Shown piece by piece: positions 8,744 through 19,611 of a stretch of DNA of 64,000 bases; position 1 is the first letter of the stretch, and each line of letters starts with the position of its first letter. The position numbers were made by a program, and so were the translations under genes. The notes under the pieces are model-generated. The model had not been told where the DNA came from and searched no databases. It saw only the letters and a list, made by a program, of their open reading frames with translations. Source of the DNA: Ensifer adhaerens (GTDB lineage Bacteria; Pseudomonadota; Alphaproteobacteria; Rhizobiales; Rhizobiaceae). The stretch lies in the NCBI RefSeq assembly GCF_028993555.1, contig NZ_CP118611.1:186001-250000 (forward strand), in the 5' to 3' direction.

Positions 8744-8875
8744 TCCAGGTCTTCCCCTTGAAGTGTTGCAATCAACGCTGAGGCTGGTACTTGCCTCTTG
8801 ACGTTGTCAGACATATCATACAACTATGCCTAACACATATTACATGTTGATCGCAATCACTGAAGGAGGACTTTC
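8744..8875. promoter_or_regulatory. Divergent control region between udh and kduI
   Basis: A -35-like TTGACG at 8798-8803 faces kduI and is followed at once by TTGTCAGACATATCATACAA (8804-8823). This stretch contains TTGTCAGACAT, close to the dyads at 4342 and 4765, and has outer TTGT/ACAA arms. An operator overlapping the promoter is expected for GntR repression of both divergent units. The -10 box is not obvious. kduI has a strong AAGGAGGA site. Confidence 0.5.
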
Positions 8876-9696
8876 ATGCTGACCGTCGAAACGCGGCAGG
8901 CCGTGAATCCGGACTACGCCAAGACACTCGATACCGAGGGGCTCCGCAGGCATTTTCTGGCTGAGGACATGTTCCGGTCGGGCGAGATCCGGTTGATCTA
9001 CACCCACTACGATCGCTTCGTGATGGGCGGGGCCGTGCCTTCGGGCAAGCCGCTGACGCTCGACAAGGTAGAAGAAACCAAGACAGCGTCGTTTCTCGAC
9101 CGGCGCGAGATGGGCATCGTTAATGTGGGCGCACCCGGCACGGTGACGACCGAACAGGGCACCTACAGCCTCAACCGCGGCGACGTTCTCTATCTCGGAA
9201 TGGGTACGGGCCCCGTCACGTTCTCCGGGGAGGGGCGCTTTTACATCACCTCCTGCCCTGCCCATCGCAGCCTGCCCGCGCAGCTCGTGACCATTGCCGA
9301 CAGCAAGGAGGTCAAACTCGGCACGACCGAAACCTCCAACAAGCGCACGATCAACCAGTTCATCCACCCGCTGGTCATGGAGAGCTGCCAACTCGTCCTT
9401 GGTTACACAACGCTTGAAGACGGCTCGGTGTGGAACACGATGCCTGCGCATGTCCATGATCGCCGCATGGAGGCCTATCTCTATTTTGGCATGGACGAAA
9501 AATCGCGCGTGCTGCACCTGATGGGTGAGCCGCAGGAAACCCGTCATCTCTTCATCTCCAACGAGGAAGGCGCGATTTCTCCCCCTTGGTCGATTCACTC
9601 AGGTGCCGGCATCGGATCCTACACGTTCATCTGGGCGATGGCCGGCGACAATGTCGACTATACCGACATGGAGTTCATCCAGCCGGGGGAACTGAA

Positions 9697-9700
<4 letters not shown>
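8876..9700 (+). CDS. kduI: 5-keto-4-deoxyuronate isomerase
   Basis: A 274-residue cytoplasmic cupin-fold isomerase that interconverts 4-deoxy-L-threo-5-hexosulose uronate (DKI) and 2,5-diketo-3-deoxygluconate. The zinc ligands are visible as MPAHVHDRRMEAYLYF (His192, His194, Glu199) and PPWSIHSGAG (His near 241). Length is close to the family's usual 275-280. It is translationally coupled to kduD: the downstream GTG start overlaps this stop codon. Confidence 0.95.
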
Positions 9701-11462
<1,762 letters not shown>

Positions 11463-11482
11463 GTGGCGAGGAAAGAAAACCC

Positions 11483-12619
11483 ATGAAGATCGTCGCCGTC
11501 CGCACCCATCTCCTCGAACACCGCCTGGCGGTGCCGTTCGAAAGCGCGTCGATGCGCTTTGACCGTCGGGCGCATGTGCTGGTCGAGATCGAGTGCGACG
11601 ACGGGACGATCGGCTGGGGCGAATGCCTCGGTCCGGCGCGGCCCAATGCGGCGGTGGTCGCGGCCTATGCGCCCTGGCTGATCGGCCAGGATCCGCGCCA
11701 GACCGAAAGGCTCTGGGCGATCCTCTACAATGCGCTGCGCGATCAGGGGCAGCGCGGCCTTGCGGTGACGGCGCTGTCCGGCATCGACATCGCGCTCTGG
11801 GACATCAAGGGCAAACACTACGGCGCCTCGGTCTCGATGCTGCTTGGCGGTCGCTGGCGCGACAGCGTGCGCGCCTATGCGACCGGCAGCTTCAAGCGCG
11901 ACGGCGTCGACCGTGTCTCCGACAATGCGATGGAGATGGCCGAGCGCCGGGCACAGGGCTTCCACGCCTGCAAGATCAAGATCGGTTTCGGCGTCGACGA
12001 GGACCTGCGGGTCATCCGGGCGGTGCGCGAGGCAATCGGCGACGACATGCGGCTGATGATCGACGCCAATCACGGCTACACCGTCCCCGAAGCGATCCGG
12101 CTCGGCAAGGCGGCCGCCGACTGCGACATCGACTGGTTCGAAGAGCCGGTCGTGCCCGAGCAGCTTTCGGCCTATCGCGAGGTCAGGGCCGGGCAGCCGA
12201 TCCCGGTGGCCGGCGGCGAGACCTGGCACTCGCGCTACGGCATGTGGCCGGCGATCGAGGGCCGCGCCGTCGACATCCTGCAGCCGGATCTTTGCGGCTG
12301 CGGCGGGTTCTCGGAGATGGCGAAGATCGCAAGCCTTGCGACGCTGCATGGCGTGCGCATCGTGCCGCATGTCTGGGGCACCGGCGTGCACCTCGCCGCG
12401 GCGCTGCAGTTCATGGCGGCGATGACGCCGGATCCGGTGCGGGTCAACCCGATCGAGCCGATCATGGAGTTCGACCGCACCGAAAATCCGTTCCGTCAGG
12501 CGGTGCTGAAGACGCCGATCGAAGCGGTCAACGGCGTGGTCGCCATCCCCGATGCGCCCGGCCTCGGCATCGAGATCAATCGTGACGCGCTCTCACAATT
12601 CAAGGTACCTCAAGGGTGA
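11483..12619 (+). CDS. gci: D-galactarolactone cycloisomerase (enolase superfamily, MR subgroup)
   Basis: A 378-residue enolase-superfamily enzyme, the same length as Agrobacterium Gci, and it reads almost as that protein as I recall it. Visible residues are the KxK base (Lys164/Lys166, CKIKIGFG), metal ligands Asp194 (IDANHG), Glu220 (WFEEPV), Glu246 (AGGETW) and His296 (VPHVWGTG). It opens the galactarolactone made by Udh to 3-deoxy-2-keto-hexarate for the dehydratase. It starts 20 bases after kdgD. A longer frame from 10802 is antiparallel in composition to kdgD and is not real. Confidence 0.92.
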   Translation: MKIVAVRTHLLEHRLAVPFESASMRFDRRAHVLVEIECDDGTIGWGECLGPARPNAAVVAAYAPWLIGQDPRQTERLWAILYNALRDQGQRGLAVTALSGIDIALWDIKGKHYGASVSMLLGGRWRDSVRAYATGSFKRDGVDRVSDNAMEMAERRAQGFHACKIKIGFGVDEDLRVIRAVREAIGDDMRLMIDANHGYTVPEAIRLGKAAADCDIDWFEEPVVPEQLSAYREVRAGQPIPVAGGETWHSRYGMWPAIEGRAVDILQPDLCGCGGFSEMAKIASLATLHGVRIVPHVWGTGVHLAAALQFMAAMTPDPVRVNPIEPIMEFDRTENPFRQAVLKTPIEAVNGVVAIPDAPGLGIEINRDALSQFKVPQG

Positions 12620-12657
12620 AAATAACGCTGTGGGCAACTGCAACGGCTCAGCGTTGC

Positions 12658-13599
12658 TCAGCGCAACCGCGTCACCGATTGGTTTCCCGCAAGTCCGTCC
12701 GCGAGCGCCAATGCCTGTTCGGGTTCGTCAAGCTGCATCAAGCCACCATCTCGACTCTGGCGAACTTTGTTCAGATGATCGCGCGGACTGAGGCCCAGAG
12801 TTCGCTTGAACATGCGGGAGAAGTAATAGGGGTCGGAATAGCCAACTTCCGTGGCGGCAGCCGCCACGGAAAGACCAGCCTCCAGGAAATGCATGGCGCG
12901 CTCCATGCGTTTAAGTTCCTGGTATTTTCGCGGCGTGCGGGTCACACGCTTCTGGAATTCGCGCAGGAAGTAGTCGCGATTGTAAGGCGATGCTTCGACC
13001 GCTCGTGTTGCAATCTCCGGATCGAGCGGGTTGGCGGAAATCATCGTGGCAGCCTTCATGACAGCAAGGTCGATCGCATCGGCGCCTTCGGGCTGATAGG
13101 TGGCGTGGTCCCGCCAGCCGATGAAAGCATCCTCGATGAAGGCAATGAGCAGCACCATGAAGAGATGATGCTGGCCGAGGGTAACGGAGGAGGGGGGAGC
13201 ACTCTGGCGATAGTGGCGGACCAGAGGTTCGAGAAGCGGCCAGCGCGCGAGACGCAATTTCGCTCGCAGATCCATCTGCGCAATAAGGTTATGGCGCCCG
13301 TAGATATCGAGCGTGAAGTGCTGCGCAACGCCGAGATAGGTCTCCCTCCCCTCATTCCATCCGATGAAACGCTGGCCACGCGAAATCAGCATCGCGTCGC
13401 CCGGTTCCATGATTACCGGCTCGCCATCTATCAGGTAGTGGCCGCGCCCTTCGAGGCAGATCACGAGGTCATCGACCTCGTTGGACTTGTCGATCCGCCA
13501 GGTGTGCGAGTGCTCCATGCGGATAGCTGCTCGCGTCAGATTAAGGGTCAGCGCCGTCGGCGGAATCGCAGAAAGAATACCACCTTCAATTTCGTCCAT
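12658..13599 (-). CDS. AraC-family transcriptional regulator
   Basis: A 313-residue regulator with an N-terminal cupin-like sensor (EPGDAMLISRGQRFIGWNEG, residues about 65-85) and a C-terminal double helix-turn-helix (LEAGLSVAAAATEVGYSDPYYFSRMFKRTLGLSPRDHL). It is divergent from the sugar ABC operon starting at 13813 and convergent with gci. The start at 13599 has GCGAGGA before it; the frame is open to 13653. It is most likely the activator of the oligogalacturonide transporter and hydrolases, by position. Confidence 0.87.
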   Translation of the reverse strand: MDEIEGGILSAIPPTALTLNLTRAAIRMEHSHTWRIDKSNEVDDLVICLEGRGHYLIDGEPVIMEPGDAMLISRGQRFIGWNEGRETYLGVAQHFTLDIYGRHNLIAQMDLRAKLRLARWPLLEPLVRHYRQSAPPSSVTLGQHHLFMVLLIAFIEDAFIGWRDHATYQPEGADAIDLAVMKAATMISANPLDPEIATRAVEASPYNRDYFLREFQKRVTRTPRKYQELKRMERAMHFLEAGLSVAAAATEVGYSDPYYFSRMFKRTLGLSPRDHLNKVRQSRDGGLMQLDEPEQALALADGLAGNQSVTRLR

Positions 13600-13653
13600 C
13601 TTTTTTCCTCGCCTTTGTGAATTCATTCTGCGGGAGAGATGGGCGATTGTCAC

Positions 13654-13672
13654 CGCATAAACCGCTTATGCG
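13654..13672. promoter_or_regulatory. Dyad between the AraC regulator and the sugar ABC operon
   Basis: CGCATAA-ACCGC-TTATGCG is a perfect 7-5-7 inverted repeat in the 213-base divergent region. It lies 55 bases upstream of the regulator start and about 140 upstream of the transporter, so it may be an autoregulatory or activator site. Confidence 0.45.
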
Positions 13673-13812
13673 CACCGCATCGTCTGGGAGGAGCGATCGG
13701 TTCGTGACGAAAAAGGGGAAAACCCGCTTTCGTCCGTGCCGATCCGGGAGCGTAATTTGTACGAAACTGTATCTATAGAGGCAGCATTTCGGTGCCATCC
13801 GGGAGGAAGGGC

Positions 13813-14694
13813 ATGAAAGGGCAACGTCTTCTTGGGCTCGGCTATCTCGCGCCCTACATCGTCGGCCTTCTGATTTTCACGGCCATTCCGTTCGTCGGCT
13901 CGCTCTACCTGAGCTTCACCAGCTACGACCTGATGAGCGAGCCGCGTTGGACTGGGCTTGCCAACTACGAGCGGCTGTTTACCCGTGACCGCACGTTCGT
14001 CAAGTCGTTGAACGTAACGCTGCTCTACGTGTTTTTGACCGTGCCGTTGAAGCTCGCCTTTGCACTCTTCATCGCAGCGATCCTGAATTACCGGTTGAAG
14101 TTTATCGGCCTCTTTCGCACCGCCTTCTACGTGCCCTCGATCCTTGGAGGGTCGATCGCCATCGCCGTTTTGTGGCGCTACGTCTTTGCCTCGGAGGGAC
14201 TTGCGAACATGGCGCTCGCCACGCTGGGGCTTGCCCCGGTCGACTGGTTCGGCGATCCGACGAACGCGCTCTTCACCATCACGCTTCTGCGCTGCTGGCA
14301 GTTCGGTTCCGCCATGGTGATCTTCCTGGCCGCGCTGCAATCCATCGACAAGTCGCTCTATGAGGCGGCGGCAATCGACGGCGCGGGCAAGGTGCGGACC
14401 TTTTTCTGGATTACCCTGCCGCTGCTGACGCCGGTCATTTTCTTCAACCTGATCATGCAGATGGTTCAGGCGTTCCAGGAATTCAACGGCCCCTACATCA
14501 TCACCCAGGGCGGCCCGCTGAAGGCCACCTATCTGCTGCCGCTCTACATCTATGACGAGGCGTTCAAGAAGTTCAACATGGGTTATGCCTCGTCGATTGC
14601 CTGGGTGCTCTTCATCATCATCACCGTGCTGACCCTCGTGGCCTTCTGGTCTTCGAAGAAGTGGGTCTACTACGCCGGCGACAAGAGGAATTGA
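13813..14694 (+). CDS. Sugar ABC transporter permease (MalF/UgpA type, TogM-like)
   Basis: A 293-residue inner-membrane permease with about six helices and the EAA loop YEAAAIDGAGKVRTFFWITLPLL. The start at 13813 has GGGAGGA seven bases upstream; the open frame begins at 13792. Divergence from the AraC gene and linkage to GH28 and GH105 enzymes suggest oligogalacturonide uptake, as by TogMNAB, but CUT1 permeases look alike whatever their sugar. Confidence 0.87.
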   Translation: MKGQRLLGLGYLAPYIVGLLIFTAIPFVGSLYLSFTSYDLMSEPRWTGLANYERLFTRDRTFVKSLNVTLLYVFLTVPLKLAFALFIAAILNYRLKFIGLFRTAFYVPSILGGSIAIAVLWRYVFASEGLANMALATLGLAPVDWFGDPTNALFTITLLRCWQFGSAMVIFLAALQSIDKSLYEAAAIDGAGKVRTFFWITLPLLTPVIFFNLIMQMVQAFQEFNGPYIITQGGPLKATYLLPLYIYDEAFKKFNMGYASSIAWVLFIIITVLTLVAFWSSKKWVYYAGDKRN

Positions 14695-14697
14695 GCC

Positions 14698-15582
14698 ATG
14701 GCCGAACTCCAGACCTTCAACGACCGGCAAGCCGCACGTAGGGGAAGGCTCCGTTTGCTATCGACAACGGTCCGCTACGTGCTGCTGTTTTCGGTCGGCT
14801 TCGTCATGCTCTATCCGCTGATCTGGCTGGTCGGCGCGAGTTTCAAGACCAACTCGGAGATTTTCGCCGGCGCCGGCTTCCTGCCAGACAACCCGACCGC
14901 CGACGGCTATATCAAGGGCTGGCAGACATCGACGCCCTATACGTTCGGCCGGTTCTTCTGGAACTCGTTCCTGATCATCCTGCCGAAGGTCATTGGTACG
15001 GCCATCTCCTGCACCATGGCGGCTTATGCCTTCGCGCGGTTCGACTTCCCGTTCAAGAAGATCCTCTTCGCATCGGTAATCGCGATCCTGCTGTTGCCGA
15101 ACGTGGTTACGCGCATCCCGCAATACATCCTGTTCCGCGATCTCGGCTGGCTCGACAGTTTCCTGCCGCTCTGGGTGCCCTCTGCCTTTGCCGGCGATGC
15201 CTTCTTCGTCTTCATGCTGGTGCAGTTCCTGCGCTCGCTGCCGGCAGACATGGAAGAGGCGGCGCGCGTCGATGGCGCAAACAGCCTGCAGACACTGGTT
15301 TACATCGTCGTTCCGATGCTGGCACCAGCGCTGATCTCTGTCTGCCTGTTCCAGTTCATGTGGACGATGAACGATTTCCTCGGGCCGCTGATCTACCTGT
15401 CGTCGGTCGACAAATATCCCGTGAGCCTCGCGCTCAAACTCTCCATCGACACCACAGAAGCCTTCGAATGGAACCGCATTCTCGCAATGTCGGTGCTGAC
15501 CATTACGCCGGCTCTGGTCGTGTTCTTCGCTGCACAACGGTATTTCATTGAAGGGATCTCCTCCGGGGGAGTCAAAGGCTGA
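14698..15582 (+). CDS. Sugar ABC transporter permease (MalG/UgpE type, TogN-like)
   Basis: A 294-residue partner permease with a cytosolic N-terminus, a first helix near residues 22-40, the periplasmic stretch GASFKTNSEIFAGAGFLP and the EAA loop MEEAARVDGANSLQTLVYIVVP. Its ATG comes three bases after the upstream permease's stop and it is followed directly by the ATPase gene, so the operon is tight. A CUT1-type heterodimeric channel is expected. Confidence 0.87.
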   Translation: MAELQTFNDRQAARRGRLRLLSTTVRYVLLFSVGFVMLYPLIWLVGASFKTNSEIFAGAGFLPDNPTADGYIKGWQTSTPYTFGRFFWNSFLIILPKVIGTAISCTMAAYAFARFDFPFKKILFASVIAILLLPNVVTRIPQYILFRDLGWLDSFLPLWVPSAFAGDAFFVFMLVQFLRSLPADMEEAARVDGANSLQTLVYIVVPMLAPALISVCLFQFMWTMNDFLGPLIYLSSVDKYPVSLALKLSIDTTEAFEWNRILAMSVLTITPALVVFFAAQRYFIEGISSGGVKG

Positions 15583-15584
15583 CC

Positions 15585-16679
15585 ATGGCAAAGGTTCAAC
15601 TGAAAGACCTCGAGAAGGTCTATGGCGGCGCATTCAAGGCAGTCCACGGCATCAACCTCGATATCGAGGATGGAGAGTTCATGGTCTTCGTCGGCCCGTC
15701 CGGCTGCGCCAAGTCCACGACGCTGCGTATGGTTGCGGGGCTTGAGGAAATCTCGGGCGGCGAAATCCGGATCGGCGACCAGCGCGTCAACGATCTGCCG
15801 CCCGGCAAGCGCTCGATCGCAATGGTGTTCCAGAACTATGCGCTCTATCCGCATATGAAAGTGCGCGGCAACCTCGCCTTTGGGCTGAAGATCGCCGGCA
15901 AGCCGAAGGCAGAGATCGACGCGGCCATCAAGCACGTGGCCAAGATCCTCGAGATCGAGCCGCTGCTCGACCGGTTGCCGAAGCAGCTCTCCGGCGGCCA
16001 GGCGCAGCGCGTGGCACTCGGGCGCGCCCTCATCAAGAAGCCGGGTGTCTTCCTGTTCGACGAGCCGCTGTCCAATCTCGACGCCAAGCTGCGCGCCTCG
16101 ATGCGGGTACGCATCACCGATCTCCACCGACAACTGAAGGCCGAGGGCCTGTCCTCGACGGTCATTTACGTGACGCACGACCAGACCGAGGCCATGACGA
16201 TGGGAGACCGGATCTGCGTTATGCAGGCCGGCCACATCATGCAGGTGGCCACGCCCAAGGAGCTCTATAATCGTCCGGCAAATCTGTTCGTCGCCGGCTT
16301 CATTGGAAGCCCTGAGATGAACCTTGTCGATGCGACGCTTCAGGGTGGCGATCTCCAGATCGGCAGCCAGCGCCTGGCGCTGGGCGCCAATCTCGAAGGC
16401 AGGCTTTCGGCCCGCCCTGCCGACGCGGTGCTCGGCATGCGTCCGCAGCACCTTTCGCTCGCCGCCGACGGACAGGGTCTCTCTGCAAGGCTGACCAATG
16501 CCGAGTTCATGGGCCACGAGGTCTATCTCCATGCGGACCTCGAAGGGCGCAAGCTGGTGAGCGTCGTCGGCGCCGCCGAGTTCGAAGCGCTTGGCCGCTC
16601 GGACGTGATCCGCCTGCGCCCGGATCCTGATCACCTGCATGTTTTCGACAAGACCGACGGCCGCAACGTCTCGCTGTGA
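15585..16679 (+). CDS. Sugar ABC transporter ATP-binding protein (UgpC/MalK type, TogA-like) with altered Walker A
   Basis: A 364-residue ATPase with an N-terminal nucleotide-binding domain and a C-terminal OB-fold regulatory domain. It carries signature LSGGQAQR, Walker B FLFDEPLSNLDA and switch VTHDQTEAM. Walker A reads GPSGCAKST (37-45): Ala42 (GCC) replaces the usual third glycine (GGC in GPSGCGKST). The lysine and serine are kept, so it is probably still active. It energises the two permeases immediately upstream and follows the second by two bases. Confidence 0.87.
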   Translation: MAKVQLKDLEKVYGGAFKAVHGINLDIEDGEFMVFVGPSGCAKSTTLRMVAGLEEISGGEIRIGDQRVNDLPPGKRSIAMVFQNYALYPHMKVRGNLAFGLKIAGKPKAEIDAAIKHVAKILEIEPLLDRLPKQLSGGQAQRVALGRALIKKPGVFLFDEPLSNLDAKLRASMRVRITDLHRQLKAEGLSSTVIYVTHDQTEAMTMGDRICVMQAGHIMQVATPKELYNRPANLFVAGFIGSPEMNLVDATLQGGDLQIGSQRLALGANLEGRLSARPADAVLGMRPQHLSLAADGQGLSARLTNAEFMGHEVYLHADLEGRKLVSVVGAAEFEALGRSDVIRLRPDPDHLHVFDKTDGRNVSL

Positions 16680-16718
16680 GGAGGCAGCGTTCGGCTTAAT
16701 CCAAGGAGGAGAAGTCCT

Positions 16719-17984
16719 ATGAAAATGAAGAGAACGATCGCCGCACTGGCCAGCGTTGCCTATGGCGTCCTGGCCCTCGGCACGGCCGCTCACGCGGCCG
16801 AACTGCGCATGGCCTGGTGGGGCGGCGAGAGCCGCCACGTCGCCACCCAGAAGGCGATCGCCGCTTGTGGCGAAAAACATGGCCACACGGTCAAGGGCGA
16901 ATTCACCGGCTTTGACGGCTACCTTGAAAAGCTGACGACCCAGATGGCCGGCAAGACCGAAGCCGATATCATCCAGGTCAACTGGCCCTGGCTGCCGTTG
17001 TTCTCGAAAAATGGTGACGGTTTCGCCGATCTGCGCAAGCTCAAGGCGATCGATCTTTCCAACTGGAGCGAGGCGGATCTGTCGGCCGGCTCGATGAACG
17101 GCGTGCTGCAAGGGCTTTCGGTTTCGACGACGGGCCGTGTCTTCTTCTTCAACGCTACGACCTTCGAAAAGGCGGGTATTGCGATTCCTAAGAGCTGGGA
17201 CGAGTTCTTTGCCGCGACGGCGACCATCAAGGAGAAGCTCGGCAAGGACTACTATACCTTCAATGCCGTCAAGGAGACGGCCCAGCTTTTGACGACCCTG
17301 GCTGTGGTCCAGAAGACCGGTAAGGATCTCGTCGATCCCGCGACCAATCGCGTTGCCTGGACGCCCGAGGAGCTTGCTGAAGGCATTTCATTCCTGGGCA
17401 AGCTGGTCGAGACCGGCGCAATCCGATCGCAGAAGGAGGAGGCGGCCGACGGCAATGTCAATCTGTTTGAGAAGCCGGCCTGGGCCGACGGCAAGATCGC
17501 CGGTTCCTACGAGTGGGATTCGACTTACTCGAAGTATGCCGACCCGTTGAAGGACGGTCAGGTTCTGAAGCCCGTGGCAATGTTGAAGCTTCCGGATGCG
17601 GTGACCGAAGGGGTCTATCGCAAACCGTCGATGGTCTTTTCCATCTCCAAGAACTCCAAGAACCCCGAAGCGGCCGCCCAGATCGTCAACTGCCTACTGA
17701 ACGAACCGGAGGGCATCGATGCGCTCGGTACCTCGCGCGGCTTGCCGGCGTCGAAGGCCGCCGCTGCCCGTCTCGGCGACAAGGGCGAAGCGGAAGTGCG
17801 GGCCGCAAATGCGATTGTCGTTGCCGCGAGCGGCCCGGCCGTCTCGCCGTTCAACGAACATCCGGAAGTGCGTGCAGCCTTCATCGATACGCTGGAAGAA
17901 TACGCCTACGGGCAACTAAAGGCCGATGAGGCAGCCGCACAGATCATCGATACGGTGAACGACGTGCTTGCGGAGTTCGATTGA
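16719..17984 (+). CDS. Sugar ABC transporter substrate-binding protein (family 1, TogB-like)
   Basis: A 421-residue periplasmic protein with a clear signal peptide ([16 protein letters not shown]...AAHA, cut near residue 27) then [13 protein letters not shown]. Its length and aromatic N-lobe start fit CUT1 binding proteins. AAGGAGGAGAAG lies before the ATG. It is the last transporter gene, followed by a GC hairpin and the polygalacturonase. Oligogalacturonide is the inferred ligand. Confidence 0.87.
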   Translation: MKMKRTIAALASVAYGVLALGTAAHAAELRMAWWGGESRHVATQKAIAACGEKHGHTVKGEFTGFDGYLEKLTTQMAGKTEADIIQVNWPWLPLFSKNGDGFADLRKLKAIDLSNWSEADLSAGSMNGVLQGLSVSTTGRVFFFNATTFEKAGIAIPKSWDEFFAATATIKEKLGKDYYTFNAVKETAQLLTTLAVVQKTGKDLVDPATNRVAWTPEELAEGISFLGKLVETGAIRSQKEEAADGNVNLFEKPAWADGKIAGSYEWDSTYSKYADPLKDGQVLKPVAMLKLPDAVTEGVYRKPSMVFSISKNSKNPEAAAQIVNCLLNEPEGIDALGTSRGLPASKAAAARLGDKGEAEVRAANAIVVAASGPAVSPFNEHPEVRAAFIDTLEEYAYGQLKADEAAAQIIDTVNDVLAEFD

Positions 17985-17995
17985 TTGTCAGGTTC

Positions 17996-18019
17996 CCCGC
18001 CGCGATCTCGCGCGGCGGG
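17996..18019 (+). terminator. GC hairpin between binding protein and polygalacturonase
   Basis: CCCGCCGCG (17996-18004) pairs perfectly with CGCGGCGGG (18011-18019) across a six-base loop, 12 bases after the stop. No long T run follows (TTCTCCC), so partial termination or mRNA stabilisation is more likely than full arrest. Confidence 0.55.
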
Positions 18020-18057
18020 TTCTCCCTTCGCGGGAGCACAGCCAAGAGAAAGAGACC

Positions 18058-19611
18058 ATGATCCGACCGTCCATCATCGCGCTATCGGCGCGAACGGCAG
18101 CGCTTTGCCTGCCGACAAGCGGAGCGCTTTATCGCTTGCCTGAGCGGGTGCGCTGGCGCCTCTCGGCGCTGACAGCGGACGCCGAGGTGCGGGAAGGCGA
18201 GGCCACGACGGTCGTGAACCTTTTCCATGATCTTCGACCCGGTGGTAGCTACCGGCTCGAAGTCGAAGGATTCCAATCGCTGGAGTTCGAAACGGCAGCT
18301 TGTACCGGTCTCATCGACGCAACGGCGTTCGGGCTTATGCAGGGTGTGCGTCACGACGACCTTGAGGGTGCCCGCGCCAACGCCGCCGCCTTGGCGAAAG
18401 CAGTCGACGCTGTCCCCACCGGTGGCACGCTTCGTCTGCCTAAGGGCGTCTGGACCGCCTATCCGGTGCGGCTCAGGAGCGGTATGACCCTGCATCTCTC
18501 CAAGGAAGCAATCCTCCAGGCACCGTCAGGTCGCACGGGTTGGCCCATTCTTGAGGCCCGCGACACGGCGGGCAGGATGCTCGGAAGCTGGGAGGGCCTG
18601 CCAGCCGCCTGCTTCGCCGCTCCGATACACGCCATCGGCGCTGAAGACCTGGTGATCGAGGGCGAGGGCACGCTCGACGGGGCGGGTCACCTGGGTGACT
18701 GGTGGAGCTGGCCGAAGGAGACCCGTGACGGAGCCCGCCGCCCGCGCGGCCTTCATCTGGTTTCCTGCGCTGACGTGAAGCTGCTTGGCTTTACCGTCCG
18801 CAACGCGGCGTCCTGGACGATCCATCCGCAAGGTTGCAACCGGCTGGTTGCTGCAGGCCTCACCGTGGCCGCTCCGCCTGAAAGCCCCAACACCGATGGC
18901 TTCAACCCCGAAAGCTGCCGTGACATCACGATCGTCGGCGTACGGTTTTCCGTGGGTGATGATTGCATCGCGGTCAAAGCCGGAAAGCGCGGGCCAAACG
19001 GCGAAGACGATCATCTTGCCGAAACCCGCGGCGTCCGTGTCTCCCACTGCCTGATGGAGCGAGGTCATGGCGGCCTCGTCATCGGATCGGAAATGTCTGG
19101 AGGCGTGCAGGATGTCTCCATCGAGGACTGCGAGATGATCGGCACCGATCGCGGCCTGCGTCTGAAGACAAGGCGCGGTCGCGGCGGCTCCATCACCAAC
19201 ATTGCCATGCGGCGAGTTCTCATGGATGGCGTCGAGACGGCGCTTTCGGCCAACGCACATTACCATTGTGATCCGGACGGGCACGATGAATGGGTGCAAT
19301 CACGCCTGCCTGCCGCCGCGAGCATCGAAACCCCCGCCATCGACGGCGTCACCATCGAGGACGTTGAGATCCGCAAGCTCGCACATGCCGCAGGCGCGTT
19401 TCTCGGCCTGTCGGAAGCGCCGATCCGAAACGTCAAAATTCGCCGCTTGAAGATCACGTCCTATCGCGCCGACGCGACCGCGGCGCCACCGCTCATGGCT
19501 GACCGGGTGCGACCTATGCGACATGAGACGATTGTCGCCGAGTGCGCTGACGTCGACTGCGATGAACCCGCGCTCTTGAGCAGAGCCCCAATTTCCGTTT
19601 CCCTTGAATGA
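18058..19611 (+). CDS. GH28 polygalacturonase, leaderless
   Basis: A 517-residue beta-helix hydrolase of the pectinase family. All GH28 catalytic blocks are present: [11 protein letters not shown] (NTD 278-280), [11 protein letters not shown] (Asp301/Asp302), [11 protein letters not shown] (His337) and RGLRLKTR (Arg368-Lys370). There is an N-terminal beta-rich domain of about 90 residues and no signal peptide, so it is predicted to act in the cytoplasm on imported oligogalacturonides, like exo-acting enzymes. The ATG at 18058 has AAGAGAAAGAG before it. Its stop overlaps the next gene's ATG. Confidence 0.9.
   Translation: MIRPSIIALSARTAALCLPTSGALYRLPERVRWRLSALTADAEVREGEATTVVNLFHDLRPGGSYRLEVEGFQSLEFETAACTGLIDATAFGLMQGVRHDDLEGARANAAALAKAVDAVPTGGTLRLPKGVWTAYPVRLRSGMTLHLSKEAILQAPSGRTGWPILEARDTAGRMLGSWEGLPAACFAAPIHAIGAEDLVIEGEGTLDGAGHLGDWWSWPKETRDGARRPRGLHLVSCADVKLLGFTVRNAASWTIHPQGCNRLVAAGLTVAAPPESPNTDGFNPESCRDITIVGVRFSVGDDCIAVKAGKRGPNGEDDHLAETRGVRVSHCLMERGHGGLVIGSEMSGGVQDVSIEDCEMIGTDRGLRLKTRRGRGGSITNIAMRRVLMDGVETALSANAHYHCDPDGHDEWVQSRLPAAASIETPAIDGVTIEDVEIRKLAHAAGAFLGLSEAPIRNVKIRRLKITSYRADATAAPPLMADRVRPMRHETIVAECADVDCDEPALLSRAPISVSLE

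Noticed and set aside
12620..12657. Weak inverted repeat (AACGCTG/CAGCGTT) between gci and the AraC gene as a terminator
   Set aside because: Only seven bases of stem, an 18-base loop and no T run; it is not convincing.
15393..17111. A 572-codon open frame on the minus strand
   Set aside because: It lies antisense to the sugar ATPase and binding-protein genes, which have full motifs, a signal peptide and ribosome sites. Its composition (H, R, Q rich, no domains) is that of a GC-rich shadow frame.
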